Below are positions 40,802 to 42,365 of a stretch of DNA of 42,365 nucleotides, in pieces. The stretch lies in contig DASVAA010000241.1 in NCBI GenBank assembly GCA_036376595.1, positions 1-42,365 of the forward strand, read 5' to 3'. Each line of letters starts with the position of its first letter. The stretch's first letter is position 1. The translations under genes and the position numbers were made by a program. This stretch comes from SMAG-U1939 sp036376595 (GTDB lineage Bacteria; Chloroflexota; Ktedonobacteria; Ktedonobacterales; JADMIN01). Below the pieces are notes generated by a model. That model did not search any database. It worked only from the letters and a program-made list of their open reading frames with translations, and had not been told where the DNA came from.

Positions 40802-41276
40802 ACTGCTGAATCCCACCTTTTCCGTACTGCTGCTCGCCCACCCGCGTTTGGATGCCGGCGACGTGTGCTGGCCCCCGGCGACCCCGCGTGTTCGTCCGTC
40901 CTGCCCGCCAGCGCCGAGATGCGCCAACAGGGGCTACCGCGCTCATTATACCTGCTCGGTACGGCGGCTCGCTCTGGTGGGGAGTTGACCGTCGGCGCAA
41001 ACTATGGTACAACTTGCGGCAGTTGGTATACTTGGTATGTTGTATAGACCACCTGTAAGAGACATCATACCGGAGACGGCCGGCTGCCGTCAAGTTCCTC
41101 AGCGACTCATTGGGGTGTGGACGCGCCGCCTCGATCTTCCACCGACACAAGCCGGTTGCGCGATCGAGTGGGCCGCCGCAGCGCGAAGCGTCGCGACCTC
41201 ACCGCCCAGAGCCTACCCCCCGGATTCGCCGGCTACGTGACAGGCATACGGGCACATTCGAGACGGGAGAGCGCAC
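40802..41276. other. Divergent control region between gntR and nagA
   Basis: 475 bases without a supportable gene. Towards nagA a -35 TTGACC (40985-40990) and -10 TACAAC (41008-41013) are 17 bases apart. Towards gntR there is TATAAT at 40945-40950 (minus). Operator-like repeats sit just downstream of the nagA-side promoter. Confidence 0.55.
41021..41053. promoter_or_regulatory. GntR/NagR-type operator cluster
   Basis: Two direct TTGGTAT repeats (41023-41029 and 41032-41038) are followed by the inverse half-site TATAGACCA (41043-41051). GGT...ACC arms around an AT-rich centre are typical of HutC/NagR/DasR operators (GGTNTANACC-like). It lies between gntR and nagA and is much richer in A+T than the surroundings. 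Likely bound by the UTRA regulator. Confidence 0.55.
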
Positions 41277-42365
41277 ATGAGGCTGACGCTGCGTGGCGCG
41301 CGGCTGGTGGATGCCGCGACCGACCTCGCCCAGGGTGACATCACCATCGAAGATGGACGCCTCGTGGCGGTCGGGCAAGACGGCACCGCGCCGGACGAGC
41401 CAGGCCAGGTGGTGGATGCGGCGGGGCTGATCGCGCTGCCGGGCTTCATCGACGTCCACACCCACGGCGGCGGCGGCTTCAACCTCCACGCGACGGATCC
41501 AGAAGAGATCGTCGGCTACGCGCGCTGGGTCGCGGCTTCGGGTGTCACGGCGTTTCTGGTCGGCGTGGTCGGTGTCCCCGGCGACCTGCCCGAGGCCCAA
41601 CTGCGCACCGCGGCAGCGGCAGTCGTCGGATGGCACCCTGGCGAGGGCGCCGAGCCTCTGGGCATCCATCTCGAAGGCCCCTACATCAGCGAGGTGCGGC
41701 GCGGCGCGCACCAGACCTCGTGGCTGCGCAAGCCCAATCCAGACGAGACCGAGCGCATCCTGGCGCTGGCGGATGGCACGCTGCGGCTGGTGACGCTGGC
41801 GCCCGAGCTGCCCGGCGCGCACGCCATGATCCGCCGGCTGGTGGAGGCGGGCGTGACGGTCAGCGTCGGCCACACCGACGCCAACTACGAGCAGGCGCTG
41901 GAGGCATTCGCGCTTGGCGCCACGCACGCCACCCACTGCTGCAACGCAATGCGTCCGCTGCGCCATCGCGATCCCGGTCCCCTGGGCGCCATCGCCATGT
42001 CGGACGGCGTGGCGGGCGAGATCATCGCCGACGGCGTCCACGTCCACCCGGCGATGATGCAGGTCTTGATCAAGCTGCTGGGCACCGAGCGCGCGGTCGT
42101 CATCACCGACGCCCTGGCCGGCGCGGGCAATGGCGACGATCGCTTCGAGTTCGCCGGGCAGCCGGCGCGGGTGGTTGGGGGAGCCGCGCGGCTCGCGGAC
42201 GGCACGCTCACCGGCAGCGTGCTGACGATGGATCAGGCGCTGCGCAACGTGCTGGCGCTACCAGGCGTCTCGCTCTCGGCGGCCTCGGCCATGCTCAGCC
42301 GCAACCCGGCGCGTGCGGCGCACGCCGGCGAGCGCAAGGGCATGCTCGCGCCCGGCTACGACGCC
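41277..42365 (+). CDS. nagA: N-acetylglucosamine-6-phosphate deacetylase (3'-partial, runs off the window)
   Basis: Translation from the ATG at 41277 (GGGAGA seven bases upstream) stays open for 363 codons to the window end. It removes acetate from GlcNAc-6-phosphate, giving GlcN-6-phosphate. Amidohydrolase motifs in order: GFIDVHTHGGGG, GIHLEGPYIS with the metal Glu, VSVGHTDAN with a metal His, HATHCCNAMRPLRHRDPG with the second metal His (THLFNAM in most relatives; Cys-Cys replaces Leu-Phe here), IADGVHVHP, and VVITDALAGAG with the catalytic Asp. The C-terminus is nearly reached (ASAMLSRNPARAAHAGERKG). It accepts the product of MurQ and the kinase. Confidence 0.93.
   Translation, partial: MRLTLRGARLVDAATDLAQGDITIEDGRLVAVGQDGTAPDEPGQVVDAAGLIALPGFIDVHTHGGGGFNLHATDPEEIVGYARWVAASGVTAFLVGVVGVPGDLPEAQLRTAAAAVVGWHPGEGAEPLGIHLEGPYISEVRRGAHQTSWLRKPNPDETERILALADGTLRLVTLAPELPGAHAMIRRLVEAGVTVSVGHTDANYEQALEAFALGATHATHCCNAMRPLRHRDPGPLGAIAMSDGVAGEIIADGVHVHPAMMQVLIKLLGTERAVVITDALAGAGNGDDRFEFAGQPARVVGGAARLADGTLTGSVLTMDQALRNVLALPGVSLSAASAMLSRNPARAAHAGERKGMLAPGYDA

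Overview
The window is about 42 kb of very GC-rich bacterial DNA packed with genes. Gene content and style suggest a Chloroflexota bacterium, perhaps near Thermomicrobia/Sphaerobacter. The hints are a form I aerobic CO dehydrogenase, an ECF sigma factor paired with a Rieske protein, an actinobacterial-type xylose isomerase, an RpoN, and very many short GC-rich palindromic repeats. This placement is an inference from gene content; there is no rRNA in the window to confirm it.

Layout. 1-7142 (+): small membrane protein, HAD phosphatase, large secreted CHAP-domain protein, Nudix hydrolase, SufT/DUF59 protein and sigma-54 (rpoN). 7210-8773 (-): ECF sigma factor followed by a membrane-anchored Rieske protein with a cytoplasmic N-terminal domain, a likely sigma/anti-sigma pair. 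8972-11254 (+): overlapping dUTPase-like, HNH endonuclease and membrane-protein genes, then an Hsp20. 11297-13540 (-): IS3-type transposase remnant and gyrB. 13883-17339: MFS exporter (-) with a clear promoter and palindromic operator, a broken SnoaL-like gene, a DUF1579-like gene and an XRE/MmyB regulator. 17360-21742 (-): a 1,460-residue hybrid histidine kinase with two kinase modules around one receiver. 22040-23833 (+): aidB-type acyl-CoA dehydrogenase. 23890-28399 (-): adenosine deaminase, xylA, xylB. 29210-34759 (+): coxM-coxS-coxL-coxG and an XdhC/CoxI protein fused to a YHS domain. 35064-36167 (+): AraC regulator. 36193-42365: amino-sugar/murein recycling module nagZ, nagK/murK, murQ, gntR (-), with divergent nagA (+, cut by the window end).

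How genes work together. CoxMSL forms the CO-oxidising molybdenum enzyme, and CoxG and XdhC-YHS are its likely maturation or anchoring partners. NagZ, NagK/MurK, MurQ and NagA form a nearly complete path from muropeptide or chitin sugars to glucosamine-6-phosphate, with a GntR/UTRA regulator and operator-like repeats in the divergent promoter region. XylA and XylB turn xylose into xylulose-5-phosphate.

The most unusual feature is a population of at least 16 short palindromic repeats (leader TGTAGGGGCG plus variable hairpin cores). A second hairpin family contains GGCGGGCTGAAGTCCCGCGG, and there are four purine-rich tracts of roughly 9-base periodicity. They lie between genes and also, in frame, inside coding sequences: the histidine kinase ATPase domain, AidB tail, XylB twice, XdhC and NagZ. 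In all four cases a purine tract is followed on the same strand by one of the hairpins, which suggests a composite, protein-invading repeat element.
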